Shown here in pieces: positions 1-9,137 of a stretch of 64,000 nt of DNA. The DNA lies in contig JADIMI010000014.1 in NCBI GenBank assembly GCA_017694845.1, positions 1 to 64,000 on the forward strand. The letters run 5' to 3'. The notes beneath the pieces are model-generated. The model searched no databases. It worked only from the letters and a program-made list of their open reading frames with translations, and was not told the DNA's origin. The DNA comes from Candidatus Cryptobacteroides intestinavium (lineage in GTDB: Bacteria > Bacteroidota > Bacteroidia > Bacteroidales > UBA932). Every line of letters begins with the position of its first letter. The first letter of the stretch is position 1. The position numbers and the translations under genes are program-made.

Positions 1-234
1 ACATTCGAGCAGCAGGACATCGGTCCGCTGTGTGATGAAATGTTCGGGGACTCTGACTATGAACGGGTAATATTCGACTTGCCAGTAGAACAGTTGAGGT
101 CTGCTATGGATGTCAATACCGACAAGGAACTGCTTGCGTTACTCAAACGGGACTACAGCACATCGGATGCATTCGACAGGTTTTCGGAGTTTGTCAATGA
201 TAATCATCTGAAGTACAATATCTATTGTGGTTAA
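1..234 (+). CDS. Hypothetical protein, 5'-truncated by window edge; paralogous to the C-terminus of the next ORF
   Basis: Frame is open from base 1 (TFEQQDIGPLCDEMFGDSDYERV...). The C-terminus YERVIFDLPVEQLRSAMDV...SDAFDRFSEFVNDNHLKY aligns by eye with YSERIEDIPINELIKALKV...SDAFESFYNFVKENGLTHKY of the 246..848 ORF. Confidence 0.6.
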   Translation, partial: TFEQQDIGPLCDEMFGDSDYERVIFDLPVEQLRSAMDVNTDKELLALLKRDYSTSDAFDRFSEFVNDNHLKYNIYCG

Positions 235-245
235 AAATTGACTTT

Positions 246-848
246 ATGGAACAGGCAAACAGAAATAAAAGGCAGACATTTGTGCCGACATTAGAAGATG
301 AGTTTAGAAAATACCATGATCGACGAACAGGGATGATTATGCCAAAAGGAAGCCTTACTGTTTATGCTGAAGATTTTGGCGTCCCAAAGGAAGTCCTGAA
401 ACAAGAGGAAGATTGGTATAATGACGGACAACCCTCCCCGTTTGCGGATGATGAAGAATTCTATGAAGCGTTGACTAAAGAGTATGGATATGTACCGAAT
501 ATTTATAGGATGGATGAACAGACATACTGTTTTTACGCAGAGGACAGACCACACAAAGTTTGTGAAAATGTCACTGTAAGAAGAACAATATCCATGACAC
601 TTTGGCGAGGATTGATGACAGTTGATTTTTATGATTATGCGGATTTGTCGCAATATGGAGATTATTCCGAACGGATAGAGGACATTCCTATAAATGAGTT
701 GATAAAAGCATTGAAAGTCCGGACAGAAAATGGAGTATGGCGCAAAATGAAGAAGTTGTATAATGGCAGATCAGACGCATTCGAAAGTTTCTATAACTTT
801 GTTAAAGAAAACGGACTGACGCATAAATATCAAGTTTGGTTGCCATAA
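246..848 (+). CDS. Hypothetical accessory protein with W-x-x-DGQP motif
   Basis: ORF track 225..848; ATG at 246 (MEQANRNKRQ) is the more likely start. Contains EEDWYNDGQPSPFADDEEFYEAL. Confidence 0.65.
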   Translation: MEQANRNKRQTFVPTLEDEFRKYHDRRTGMIMPKGSLTVYAEDFGVPKEVLKQEEDWYNDGQPSPFADDEEFYEALTKEYGYVPNIYRMDEQTYCFYAEDRPHKVCENVTVRRTISMTLWRGLMTVDFYDYADLSQYGDYSERIEDIPINELIKALKVRTENGVWRKMKKLYNGRSDAFESFYNFVKENGLTHKYQVWLP

Positions 849-860
849 CAGTAGACGATA

Positions 861-1340
861 ATGACTATAGAAGAAACATTACAGATTGCGCTTGATGCGC
901 ACAAGGGGCAAAAGGACCTGGACGGCAAACCTGCTATCCTGCATCCTATTGCGGTCGGTCTTATGGGCAGCAATGACGCTGAAATCAAGGCAGGTTTTCT
1001 GCACGATGTGGTAGAGGACTCTGATTTGACGATAGATGATTTGCGCCGGAAAGGTGTGGATGAGGATGTGCTTGCAGCATTGGAACTGCTGACTCACGAC
1101 AAGGAAACGGACTACTTCGAGTATGTCTATAAGATTGCCCATTCCGGTAATTATACGGCTATCCATACGAAAATCAACGACTTGAAGCATAATTTGGACC
1201 GTGGCAGGAAGTCTTACAAGATGGCAAAGGAGCTGAATGACACGGAAAAGGCGGAACGCCTTTCCAAAATCAATGAGAAGCATCAAAAGGCATTGAATAT
1301 TTTCGGGTATATACCGCTGTATGACGGACTGACATTCTGA
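861..1340 (+). CDS. HD-domain phosphohydrolase, SpoT/MESH1-like (small alarmone hydrolase type)
   Basis: Translation contains ALDAHKGQKDLDGKPAILHPIAVG, AGFLHDVVEDSDLT and IKINDLKHNLDR-like HD/ED motifs of RelA/SpoT hydrolase domains; no synthetase domain. Confidence 0.75.
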   Translation: MTIEETLQIALDAHKGQKDLDGKPAILHPIAVGLMGSNDAEIKAGFLHDVVEDSDLTIDDLRRKGVDEDVLAALELLTHDKETDYFEYVYKIAHSGNYTAIHTKINDLKHNLDRGRKSYKMAKELNDTEKAERLSKINEKHQKALNIFGYIPLYDGLTF

Positions 1341-1351
1341 ACACACATACT

Positions 1352-1678
1352 ATGAAAAGAAAAGAGGAAACCGTAATGAAGTCCCTTGGCTTTGAACAGG
1401 GGCACAGTCTTGATGACTACCTAACCAAGTACCGCTATCAGCGTGACGGTGGGCGTTCGAGGGATGCCGAAATATACGAGGACGAACTTGGAGACGCCCC
1501 ACTTCTGAGAGCCCGTGATGAATGGATGAACGATGGTCAGCCAATCCCTATAAGGAACGACCGTGACTTTTTTGACATTCAGAAAAAGGTGTGGGGCAAG
1601 GTGAAACATCACATTCATTGCTGCTACTCCGTCGAGGAACTCATCAAGGAGGGCTATGAAAAAGAGGTAAGACTGTAG
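1352..1678 (+). CDS. Hypothetical small protein with W-x-x-DGQP motif
   Basis: 108 aa ORF; RDEWMNDGQPIPIRNDRDFFDIQ resembles the motif in the 246..848 product. Confidence 0.55.
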   Translation: MKRKEETVMKSLGFEQGHSLDDYLTKYRYQRDGGRSRDAEIYEDELGDAPLLRARDEWMNDGQPIPIRNDRDFFDIQKKVWGKVKHHIHCCYSVEELIKEGYEKEVRL

Positions 1679-1733
1679 GTCATTATATACCGTTTATTGA
1701 TTACCAAGAGGGCTATGGAAATAAGATGGAACT

Positions 1734-1937
1734 ATGACCAAGACAAACAACATCGAAAAGGCGTATGACTTCGGGGCATCCGAATTCAATCGCAAAATGA
1801 AACGCATTACGCAGGAAAGGCTGAAACGAGGTTTGCCTGTAAGTCTTGACATCCCTAATGATGCCACCCCAGAGGAACTTGAAGAACTCAAGGCATTCGA
1901 TGCGTGGACGAGGGATGGCCAACCTGTTGAGGATTGA
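1734..1937 (+). CDS. Hypothetical small protein with W-x-x-DGQP motif
   Basis: 67 aa ORF ending ...ELKAFDAWTRDGQPVED; shares the motif with neighbouring ORFs. Confidence 0.5.
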   Translation: MTKTNNIEKAYDFGASEFNRKMKRITQERLKRGLPVSLDIPNDATPEELEELKAFDAWTRDGQPVED

Positions 1938-2177
1938 CCGCTTTGCACAGGCATTATGCTATTGCAGGTCAAAACCGGAGTAAATTACCGATGGTTATAC
2001 ACTCGGTCGTGTAGTTATATCCGCAGGCAGTTGAAATCCCGCTACGGTCTTAAATCTTCCCCGTCATTTTGCGTTCGCAGCCCCTTGTAACCCCACACAA
2101 AATTTTGCCGGATTTTTGACTTTCCTTTGCGATTTTTCGCGGAATAGTACTCCTTTAGTACACCCTGCTAAAATTAA

Positions 2178-2209
2178 ATAGCCTCATAATCAAGCGATTA
2201 CGAGGCTAT
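2178..2209 (-). terminator. Hairpin downstream of tRNA-Leu, likely rho-independent terminator
   Basis: Minus strand ATAGCCTCGTAATC-GCTT-GATTATGAGGCTAT followed by TTAATTTT. Confidence 0.55.
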
Positions 2210-2214
2210 CTTCG

Positions 2215-2298
2215 TACCCGGAGCCGGGGTCGAACCGGCACAACCTTGCGGTCATTGGTGTTTGAGACCAACGCGTCTACCGATTCCGCCATCCGGGC
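2215..2298 (-). tRNA. tRNA-Leu(CAA)
   Basis: Minus strand GCCCGGATGGCGGAATCGGTAGACGCGTTGGTCTCAAACACCAATGACC...AGGTTGTGCCGGTTCGACCCCGGCTCCGGGTA. Anticodon loop CTCAAAC, T-loop GGTTCGACCCC, long variable arm. Confidence 0.93.
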
Positions 2299-2622
2299 AG
2301 ACGAACTGCAAAGGTATTGCAAATTGTCTGAAAAAGCAACTTCAATATGATATAAATACTGGAAATATTGCACTTGTCCATACCGATATTGCCATCAGCG
2401 GTGCGGCAATGCAAAGGACAATCCCAAAGGTCAATGCAAAAGGAGGACAAGACAGGACAAGGCAGAACGAGGATTTTCAGAGACCTTGGGTAAATTCAAT
2501 GTGGTTTCGGAGTCTATCAGACAATAAAAATTGTATCTTTGCAGGCTGGGCGTATCGGACGGCTTGCGTTGGCCTGTGCCGAGGCGCAGACGGATTGCTG
2601 ATAAAGTTTAAAATATTCAATA

Positions 2623-4392
2623 ATGTACAGGACACACACTTGCGGGGAGCTCCGCATAGAGAATGCCGACCAGACGGTGACTCTGGCGGGTTGGGTTCAA
2701 AGGACCAGAAAGCTCGGTGGAATGACTTTCATCGACTTGAGGGACAGGTATGGTATCACTCAGCTGGCTGTCGATGATTCTGCTCCGGCGGAACTTAAGG
2801 AGTCGGCGGATTCCCTTGGAAGGGAATATGTCATCCAGGCGACCGGTACTGTCATCGAGAGACAGAGCAAGAATCCGAAGATGCCCACCGGGGATATTGA
2901 GATCAGTCTGACGGGGATAAGTATTCTGAACAAGGCGCAGACCCCTCCGTTCACGATAGAAGATGTCAGCGATGGCGGAGAGGAACTCAGGGCAAAATAC
3001 AGATATCTTGACCTTCGTCGCAACCCGCTCCGCAAGGCGCTGGAGCTCAGGCACAGGCTTGCTCACGAGGTGCGCAACTATCTTGACGGCAAGGGCTTCC
3101 TTGAGATCGAGACCCCCTATCTGATCAAGTCCACTCCTGAAGGTGCAAGGGATTTTGTGGTGCCGTCCAGAATGAATCCGGGACAGTTCTATGCTCTCCC
3201 GCAGTCTCCGCAGACATTCAAGCAGCTCCTGATGGTGGCCGGATACGACCGTTATTTCCAGATAGTCCGCTGCTTCAGGGATGAAGATCTCAGGGCTGAC
3301 CGCCAGCCGGAATTCACACAGATAGACTGCGAGATGTCATTCGTGGAGCAGGAAGATGTACTCGATACGTTCGAGGGAATGATGAGGACCCTTTTCAAGA
3401 ATGTCCTCAATGTAGATATTCCTGACCCGCTTCCGAGGATGAGCTGGTATGATGCTATGGACAATTACGGTTCGGATAAGCCGGACATAAGGTTCGGAAT
3501 GAAAATCCACGAGATTACCGGCAAGGTCCAGGGCAAAGGTTTCTCTGTCTTCGACAGTGTGGAATATGTAGGTGCAATCAGTGTGGACGGGGCTGCGGAA
3601 TATACGCGCAAGCAGATAGATGAGCTTACCGAATGGGTCAAGAGACCTCAGGTCGGAGCGAAGGGGCTTGTGTATATAAAGTATAATGCAGATGGGTCTT
3701 TCAAGTCTTCTGTGGACAAGTTCTATACTCCGGAAGAACTGAAGGCTGTAGCTGACTATATGGGATCGAAGCCGGGCGATATGATTCTGGTGCTTTGCGG
3801 AAACAGGCGCAAGACCCAGACTATGCTCGGTGTCCTGCGTATTGAGATGGGAAACAGGCTGGGGCTCCGTGACCCGCACAATTTCGCTCCGCTGTGGATT
3901 GTGGATTTCCCTCTTCTGGAGTGGGATGATGAGACGCAGAGGTTCTACGCAATGCACCATCCGTTCACCGCACCGAAGCCGGAGCATCTTGACCTGTTCT
4001 ACAGTGACAGGAAGGAGGATCTCGAGAAAGTATGCGCCAATGCCTATGACTTCGTGCTCAACGGTACGGAACTCGGTGGCGGATCCATCAGAATCCACGA
4101 TGCCGAGGTGCAGCAGAGAATGTTCGAGGTACTCGGAATATCGAAAGAAGATGCTGAATATAAATTCGGCTTCATTATCAATGCATTCAAGTTCGGCGCT
4201 CCGCCTCACGGAGGTCTTGCATTCGGATTCGACAGAGTCTGTGCCCTTTTCGGCGGCCAGGAGACAATCAGGGACTATATTGCATTCCCTAAGAACAACC
4301 AGGGCAGGGATGTGATGATAGATTCTCCATCATATATCGACCAGGAGCAGATGGATGAACTTTTTCTTGCTTCTACGGCTAAAAAGGAATAG
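2623..4392 (+). CDS. aspS: Aspartate--tRNA ligase
   Basis: 589 aa: [11 protein letters not shown]...[67 protein letters not shown], all class II AspRS motifs. Confidence 0.97.
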   Translation: MYRTHTCGELRIENADQTVTLAGWVQRTRKLGGMTFIDLRDRYGITQLAVDDSAPAELKESADSLGREYVIQATGTVIERQSKNPKMPTGDIEISLTGISILNKAQTPPFTIEDVSDGGEELRAKYRYLDLRRNPLRKALELRHRLAHEVRNYLDGKGFLEIETPYLIKSTPEGARDFVVPSRMNPGQFYALPQSPQTFKQLLMVAGYDRYFQIVRCFRDEDLRADRQPEFTQIDCEMSFVEQEDVLDTFEGMMRTLFKNVLNVDIPDPLPRMSWYDAMDNYGSDKPDIRFGMKIHEITGKVQGKGFSVFDSVEYVGAISVDGAAEYTRKQIDELTEWVKRPQVGAKGLVYIKYNADGSFKSSVDKFYTPEELKAVADYMGSKPGDMILVLCGNRRKTQTMLGVLRIEMGNRLGLRDPHNFAPLWIVDFPLLEWDDETQRFYAMHHPFTAPKPEHLDLFYSDRKEDLEKVCANAYDFVLNGTELGGGSIRIHDAEVQQRMFEVLGISKEDAEYKFGFIINAFKFGAPPHGGLAFGFDRVCALFGGQETIRDYIAFPKNNQGRDVMIDSPSYIDQEQMDELFLASTAKKE

Positions 4393-4407
4393 CAGCCAGC
4401 GTGGAAT

Positions 4408-5961
4408 CTAAAATAAGTCGGGCTTGTCCAGGAATCTGTAGCCGATGGCTTCGGAGAGATGGCCGAGCCCGATTTCCGTATCTCCCTGAAGATCGGCGAT
4501 TGTCCTGGCCAGTTTAAGGATACGGTTGCAGGCACGGGCGGATATTCCTGTCCGAGCCACTGCTTTCTCCAGATAATCCCGGGCGGGAGGCGGGATGGGA
4601 CAGAATTCCTTTACCTGTCTTCCGTTCATTTCCGAATTTGTCCTGATCCCTTCAGAAGAGAACCGTTCCTGCTGTATCTGTCTGGCCCTGAATACTCTTT
4701 CTGCCACCGCCGAACTGGATTCGGCCTGTTCTTTTCTGACAATGCTTCTTGCATCTACCGGCTTGAGCCAAAGGTGTATGTCTATCCTGTCCATCATCGG
4801 CCCGGAAAGTCTGGACAGATAAGACGCCCTGCGTGAAGGAGAGCACGTGCATCTGTCTCCGATTCCGTAATATCCGCAAGGACAGGGGTTTGTGGCTGCA
4901 ATCAAAATGAAGTTGGCCGGGAATTCGACCTTTGTCCGCAGTCTGGAGATGACCACTTTCTTTTCTTCGACAGGGCAGCGGAGCGCTTCTGTTATCCTCT
5001 TGGGCGCTTCACAGAATTCATCAAGGAAGAGCACTCCGTTATGTGCCAGGGAAATCTCTCCAGGAAGGATGCTCTCGGATCCTCCGCCGATAAGGGCCGC
5101 CACCGATGTACTGTAATGCGGACTTCTGAACGGCCTTATGCAGGAGAGGCCTTTTCGCAGCCTGCCTTTTCCTGCCACAGAGTAGATCTTGCTTGTCTGC
5201 AGGGCCTCCTCCCTGTCCATAGGCGGCAGAATCCTGACCATTGCCTTGGCGAGCGAACTCTTGCCTGCTCCAGGAGGACCCACCATAATTACATTGTGCC
5301 CTCCGGCTGCGGCAATCTCCAGCCCCCGCTTCGCCCCTTCCTGTCCTACAATGTCCGCAAAGTCCATAATGTCATCGTCATAATGAGTCCATTGCTGATG
5401 CCGTTCCGGAGCGGCAGGCAGCGCATCATCTTTCAGTGACCAGAATTCCCTGCCTTCGTCATTGAGAATGCGGATTACATCGGACAGGGTCTTCACCCCG
5501 TATATTTCTGTCAGTCCGTATTCGGACGCCTCTGCTGCTGATTCAAGAGGAAGGATGCACCCTCTGAACCCTCTGGCGGAGGCGAGTTCCGCTATCGGGA
5601 GCGCTCCCGGGACAGGACGCACCGTTCCATCCAGCCCCAGTTCTCCCATTATGATGAACTCTCCGGCAAGCGGCAGCTCCTCCTGACCAGAGGCGGCGAT
5701 TATCCCGGTTGCGATGGGCAGGTCATATCCGCTTCCTTTCTTGTGCATATCGGCAGGCGCCAGGTTTATCACGATTTTTTTGCCTGGTATCCTGTATCCC
5801 ATCGACTGGAGGGCGGTGATTGTCCTGAGAAGGCTTTCCTTCACGGCGGCATCAGCCAGTCCGACAAGATGTATTCCTATCCCGGATCTGATGTCGACCT
5901 CTACTGTGACCGGAACAGCTTCTATTCCGATGCATTTGGCTCCATATACGGTTGTAAGCAT
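4408..5961 (-). CDS. YifB/ComM-family Mg chelatase-like AAA ATPase
   Basis: Walker A VGPPGAGKSSLAKAMVRILPP, GEISLAHNGVLFLDEFCEAPK, AATNPCPCGYYGIGDRCTCSP; N-term GIEAVPVTVEVDIRSGIGIHLVGLADAAVKES. Confidence 0.95.
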   Translation of the reverse strand: MLTTVYGAKCIGIEAVPVTVEVDIRSGIGIHLVGLADAAVKESLLRTITALQSMGYRIPGKKIVINLAPADMHKKGSGYDLPIATGIIAASGQEELPLAGEFIIMGELGLDGTVRPVPGALPIAELASARGFRGCILPLESAAEASEYGLTEIYGVKTLSDVIRILNDEGREFWSLKDDALPAAPERHQQWTHYDDDIMDFADIVGQEGAKRGLEIAAAGGHNVIMVGPPGAGKSSLAKAMVRILPPMDREEALQTSKIYSVAGKGRLRKGLSCIRPFRSPHYSTSVAALIGGGSESILPGEISLAHNGVLFLDEFCEAPKRITEALRCPVEEKKVVISRLRTKVEFPANFILIAATNPCPCGYYGIGDRCTCSPSRRASYLSRLSGPMMDRIDIHLWLKPVDARSIVRKEQAESSSAVAERVFRARQIQQERFSSEGIRTNSEMNGRQVKEFCPIPPPARDYLEKAVARTGISARACNRILKLARTIADLQGDTEIGLGHLSEAIGYRFLDKPDLF

Positions 5962-6226
5962 ATTGATTATCCAGTTAATGTTTTTCTGACAGCCATCACG
6001 GGAATTCTGTCATATCTGTGACCGGAAGCGCTGTCATACAGAATCCAAATATGGCGGCAATGACAGGAAAACAATGTAAAAAACGTAAAAATGTGGTGAA
6101 ATCATATAAATGATGCAATCCGAGATGCTGAATTATGTATCCAGAGGGTATCATTTGCAGTTGCTGCAGGGTCTCGATATCTGCTGTAGTATTGATAAAA
6201 ATCAAAACAGTTTCTAAATTTGTCCT

Positions 6227-6973
6227 ATGTTGAAGAATTTTTTCGAGTCGGTCGGCCGTTATTGCCTTTTCCTCAAGATGGTTTTCCGCAAGCCTGAGAA
6301 GTGGAGAATCTTCTGGAGACAGTTTGTCCTTGAAGCGGATAAACTCATTCTGTCATCGATTCTCATTGTTGCGGTCATATCCATTTTCATTGGAGGTGTG
6401 CTGGTGATACAGACAGCCTCCAATATGCAGAATCCGGTGCTTGACAGGATGTATGTCGGCTATATGGTGAGAGAGAGCCTGGTACTGGAGTTCTGCTCTA
6501 CAATGGTGGCACTGCTGCTTGCAGGAAAGATGGGATCCAATATCGCTTCCGAGATAGGAAGTATGAGGATATCGGAGCAGATAGATGCTATGGATATGAT
6601 GGGAGTGAATTCGGCCGGGTTCCTTGTGCTTCCGAAGATTCTGTCCACTGTGCTCCTGAGTCCGTTCCTGATGCTTCTGAGCATGGCTCTCGGTATTCTG
6701 GGCGGTTATCTTGTGGTCGTAATGACCGAGATTATCCCGACAGCAAAATACATATCGGGACTCAGATATTCATTCAACGGTTTCTATATCTTCTACAGCT
6801 GTTTCAAGATGTCTCTTTTCTGTTTCTTCATATCATCGGTCTCGGCGTTCAACGGTTATTATGCAAAAGGAGGTTCTCTTGGAGTGGGATATTCCAGTAC
6901 GAAGTCCATTGTGGTCGCCAGTATACTGATACTTATGTTTGACCTGATAGTCACCCAGCTGATGCTGTACTGA
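6227..6973 (+). CDS. MlaE/YrbE-family ABC transporter permease
   Basis: 248 aa with multiple TM segments; GSNIASEIGSMRISEQIDAMDMMGVNSAGFLVLPKILSTVLLSPFL is typical of MlaE permeases. Confidence 0.92.
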   Translation: MLKNFFESVGRYCLFLKMVFRKPEKWRIFWRQFVLEADKLILSSILIVAVISIFIGGVLVIQTASNMQNPVLDRMYVGYMVRESLVLEFCSTMVALLLAGKMGSNIASEIGSMRISEQIDAMDMMGVNSAGFLVLPKILSTVLLSPFLMLLSMALGILGGYLVVVMTEIIPTAKYISGLRYSFNGFYIFYSCFKMSLFCFFISSVSAFNGYYAKGGSLGVGYSSTKSIVVASILILMFDLIVTQLMLY

Positions 6974-7065
6974 CGCAGTGAAGGCAGGCCGGTCTTCCGG
7001 GAAACCGGACAATGTATTTTGCCGGGAGGAACGGGACGGCGCAGAATGATTAAAGAATTAGTCTG

Positions 7066-7812
7066 ATGATAAAAATAGAACATCTCAACAAGAGTTTCGG
7101 TACATTCCAGGTTCTGAAAGACATATCGGTGGAATACGAGCCCGGCAAATGCAATATGGTCATCGGCAGGAGCGGTTCGGGGAAGACAGTGCTCCTGAAG
7201 AATATCATGGGGCTGATGGAGCCGGATTCCGGGGAGATATGGTATGGGGACCGCAGGCTTTCCGGGATGGGGTATTATGAACGTCAGCAGCAGCGGAGGA
7301 AGATCGGTGTGCTGTTCCAGGGGAGTGCTATCTTTGACTTCGCGACAGTGCTGGACAATGTCATGTTCCCGATGGAGTTCTTTACTGACTGGACCAGGGA
7401 GCAGAAGATCGAAAGGGCCCGTTTCTGTCTTGACAGGGTGGAGGTGGCAAATGCAGAGGACAAATACCCGAGCGAGCTGAGCGGAGGGATGCAGAAGAGG
7501 GTCGGTATAGCGCGGGCGATAGCGCTCAATCCGGAATTCCTTTTCTGCGATGAGCCGAATTCAGGGCTGGATCCCCATACATCCATTATGATCGACCAGC
7601 TTATCTCCGAACTGACGCGGGAGTACAATATGACTACGATCATAAACACCCATGACATGAATTCCATTCTTGATATCGGGGACAGGATAGGGTTCATCGA
7701 TGATGGAAGAATGATATGGCAGGGGAGCAAGGACAATATACTTGAGACGGACTGTCCTGAACTGAAGGAGTTTCTCCGCTCCAATACATTGATAAGGAAG
7801 ATGATAGACTGA
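7066..7812 (+). CDS. MlaF-type ABC transporter ATP-binding protein
   Basis: Walker A IGRSGSGKTVLLKNIMGL, signature ELSGGMQKRVGIARAIALNPEFLFCDEPNSGLDP. Confidence 0.93.
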   Translation: MIKIEHLNKSFGTFQVLKDISVEYEPGKCNMVIGRSGSGKTVLLKNIMGLMEPDSGEIWYGDRRLSGMGYYERQQQRRKIGVLFQGSAIFDFATVLDNVMFPMEFFTDWTREQKIERARFCLDRVEVANAEDKYPSELSGGMQKRVGIARAIALNPEFLFCDEPNSGLDPHTSIMIDQLISELTREYNMTTIINTHDMNSILDIGDRIGFIDDGRMIWQGSKDNILETDCPELKEFLRSNTLIRKMID

Positions 7813-7835
7813 ACGCTGCAAGAAATGGGCGTGGG

Positions 7836-9137
7836 TCACAGCCGTACGCGGAATCCCATTTCGAACCCGAGGGTCAGCGGCTGTACTGTGCGGATGCTCT
7901 TCGGCTGCCTGCTGTCAGGGAAATAGTATCTGAGGCTCGGGTCGATATATATTCCGAGCATATCGGCTATTATGAATTCCACTCCCAGACCGGCATTGGC
8001 CGAGAACTGGAATCCTCTGACCTTCTCATTGTAGATGACATCTCCCTCTCCCATCCTGTACCTGTTGGCCACGCATTTCTCTGCGGTGCCTCCCGCATAG
8101 GCATAGAAATCCACAGCCTTGCTTTTCACGATACTGAAGTATGCATTGACAGGGATTCCGACATAGCTCTGTGTGTTCCTTATCTTTGGATAATGGGTGG
8201 CGACAGGGGAGTTGTCCGAAGCGTAGGTGGTATATGTGCCGGAAAATGTCCTCGAGAGCATAGAGCAGTTTATGCCGACGCCAAGGGCCCATCTCGGAGT
8301 GAAGATTATCTTGGCTCCGATACCGAACGAAATCGGAATGCCGTAGCTCGATGACCCGCCGCTCTCTGTCACTGCCTTTTTGTTCTGGTCAGGTCGCATT
8401 ATGCTCATGAGAGGCCTGCTCGATCCGGTCCCGGTGCCTGACGCACCGCTGTTGCTTGATGCCAGGCCGGACATTGTCAGTGCTGCCCTTATTTTCTTCT
8501 TTCCCGAAGTTTCTTCGTCTGCATATTCATCATCCAGGTTCCAGGCAATGAATGTGTCTGAAGATGAATTCTCAATCTGCTCTTCTATAGTCCGGGCTTC
8601 ATCGGAAGCCGTGCTTTCCTTCTTTTCGGAGGAAGTGCCGGAAGACTGTGTCCCGCCATCCTGTTCCGCTTTCTGGTGCCCGTATCCCGTTTCCGCATCT
8701 GCCGGCTCGTGACCTGAGACAGATGGAACTGTCTGAACCGGACGGGAGGCTGCTCTTTCAAGAACATTTTCCCGTCCCTGAAGCCGGATATCGCCGGTGG
8801 AGACAGGTTCATTTTCATCTGTGCCGGACCGGACTGCTGTCACATCACCGGTTTTTTCCTGATCCGTCTGTTCTACCGCGGCAAGCGTACTGTCAGGCCC
8901 GACAGTACGGACAGGATCTCCGACTCCGAAGAATACACCGAGCGCCACAGCCGCAGCGGCAGCGGCGATCCCGCTGTACCGCAGCCAGGTCAGCGCAGTC
9001 TTGCGCTTTCGTGCCTTCCCGATATGGTCAAGCCGGTCCGACAGGGCATCCCAGACTCTGTCGGGGACTTCCTCCTCAACGCCGTCCAGCAATGACCTTA
9101 TCTCCCGGTCAAATTTATTTTCATCAAAGTCAGACAT
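7836..9137 (-). CDS. N-terminal anti-sigma-like/TM region followed by outer-membrane beta-barrel (porin-like) domain
   Basis: Cytoplasmic-type N-term (FDREIRSLLDGVEEEVPDRVWDALSDRLD), single TM (YSGIAAAAAAVALGVFFGV), low-complexity linker, C-terminal amphipathic strands (FGIGAKIIFTPRWALGVGINCSML...LGFEMGFRVRL). Start overlaps the end of the sigma factor. Confidence 0.75.
   Translation of the reverse strand: MSDFDENKFDREIRSLLDGVEEEVPDRVWDALSDRLDHIGKARKRKTALTWLRYSGIAAAAAAVALGVFFGVGDPVRTVGPDSTLAAVEQTDQEKTGDVTAVRSGTDENEPVSTGDIRLQGRENVLERAASRPVQTVPSVSGHEPADAETGYGHQKAEQDGGTQSSGTSSEKKESTASDEARTIEEQIENSSSDTFIAWNLDDEYADEETSGKKKIRAALTMSGLASSNSGASGTGTGSSRPLMSIMRPDQNKKAVTESGGSSSYGIPISFGIGAKIIFTPRWALGVGINCSMLSRTFSGTYTTYASDNSPVATHYPKIRNTQSYVGIPVNAYFSIVKSKAVDFYAYAGGTAEKCVANRYRMGEGDVIYNEKVRGFQFSANAGLGVEFIIADMLGIYIDPSLRYYFPDSRQPKSIRTVQPLTLGFEMGFRVRL

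Noticed and set aside
2262-2777. 171-aa plus ORF overlapping tRNA-Leu and aspS
   Set aside because: Covers tRNA antisense, promoter region and the start of aspS out of frame; no coding character.
3337-4209. 290-aa minus-strand ORF inside aspS
   Set aside because: Antisense shadow of aspS with no recognisable domain.
6227-7812. MlaE/F pair lacking an adjacent MCE (MlaD) gene as an anomaly
   Set aside because: The substrate-binding MCE gene is often encoded elsewhere in Bacteroidetes; absence from this locus alone is not informative.
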